Source: Chloroflexota bacterium (GTDB lineage: Bacteria > Chloroflexota > UBA6077 > JADZDV01). From it: a stretch of DNA of 6,351 nucleotides. Under the pieces are notes generated by a model. That model had not been told where the DNA came from. It worked only from the letters and a program-made list of their open reading frames with translations, and ran no database searches. The stretch spans positions 1-6,351 of the forward strand of contig JADZDV010000029.1 in NCBI GenBank assembly GCA_020850915.1, written 5' to 3'. The position numbers were made by a program, and so were the translations under genes. Positions 5,956-6,351 of this stretch are shown piece after piece (position 1 is the first letter of the stretch; every line of letters starts with the position of its first letter).

Positions 5956-6351
5956 ATGTATTTCCCCTCAGACGAAGAGCGGCGCCTGGTACAGCGCCTG
6001 CTGGCCGATGCGCGGAGCGAAGGCATTGCCGACGAGCTGCGCGGCTGGAGCTGGCAACGCGCGCCCGTGCGGCCCGTCTACGACACGCCATTGGCGGTGT
6101 ACGAGGTGGCCGGTAAGTACTGCCCCTCGGGACGGGACGTCTACTTGCGGCGGGTGCTGGGACTGCGAGCCGCGCCGAATCGCGCCATGCAGGACGGCGC
6201 GGCCGTGCACGCGCTGGTGGCAAGCCTCTTCACGGCGGCGAAGCGGCTGGTCTACCAGCACGGAAGCAGGTGCGTGGAGCCGCTGGAAGAGCCGCGGCGC
6301 CAGCCTCTCCCTGCCGACTACCTGGACCATCTGCCGCCGGACCATCGGGGA
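5956..6351 (+). CDS. csa1: Csa1-type Cas4-family protein, N-terminal part (cut by the right window edge)
   Basis: The frame stays open for 132 codons to the window end. Residues 47-77 contain LAVYEVAGKYCPSGRDVYLRRVLG and then APNRAMQDGAAVH. The block has an N-terminal cysteine (C56) followed by (S/T)GRDVYLRRV and a G-x-x-x-H motif (H85), which is the opening of Csa1, the second Cas4-like nuclease of subtype I-A systems (also called Cas4-2 in Pyrococcus). The catalytic Asp, Glu-x-Lys and C-terminal cysteines lie outside the window and cannot be checked. In archaea with both proteins, Cas4 and Csa1 process opposite ends of the pre-spacer, giving spacer length, PAM choice and orientation; adjacent cas4 and csa1 here suggest the same division. 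Csa1 is the best marker for an I-A-like system in this window. A cas1 gene is expected next. Confidence 0.85.
   Translation, partial: MYFPSDEERRLVQRLLADARSEGIADELRGWSWQRAPVRPVYDTPLAVYEVAGKYCPSGRDVYLRRVLGLRAAPNRAMQDGAAVHALVASLFTAAKRLVYQHGSRCVEPLEEPRRQPLPADYLDHLPPDHRG

Noticed and set aside
1..6351. CRISPR array or leader
   Set aside because: No regularly spaced repeats of 24-40 bp occur, and there is no non-coding stretch longer than 25 bp.

Overview
The window is GC-rich (estimated by eye at about two thirds G+C), densely coded and all on the + strand. It looks like a bacterial chromosome with Shine-Dalgarno-led genes. High-GC thermophile-type lineages such as Chloroflexota are one possibility, but the sequence does not settle the taxon. 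It lies inside one type I CRISPR-Cas operon, cut at both ends.

Layout, left to right: 3' part of cas3 (end of the helicase, then a C-terminal HD nuclease domain, 1-1377); a divergent large-subunit gene, probably cas8 (1378-3240); cas7 of the DevR/Csa2 family (3266-4234); cas5 (4231-5046); cas2 (5056-5301); cas4 (5315-5944); and the 5' part of a second Cas4-family gene of the Csa1 type (5956 to the right edge). Gaps between genes are 25 bp or less, and cas7/cas5 overlap by 4 bp. I see no internal promoter, terminator, tRNA, mobile element or CRISPR array.

How the parts would work together: Cas8, Cas7 and Cas5 would form the crRNA-guided surveillance complex, and Cas3 would unwind and cut the recognised DNA. 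Cas2 (with a Cas1 presumably encoded beyond the right edge) would integrate new spacers after trimming by Cas4 and Csa1. Csa1 plus a DevR-type Cas7 points to a subtype I-A-like system. The fused Cas3 with a C-terminal HD domain and the unusual large subunit do not match the textbook I-A layout, so I call it an I-A-like variant. No cas6, csa5 or cas1 is visible in the window.

The most distinctive local feature is a perfect 17-bp tandem duplication at the cas2/cas4 junction (5287-5320). It moves the cas4 start codon away from its Shine-Dalgarno sequence and creates a six-codon mini-ORF. That mini-ORF overlaps the cas2 stop on one side and the cas4 start on the other, a possible relay of translational coupling.
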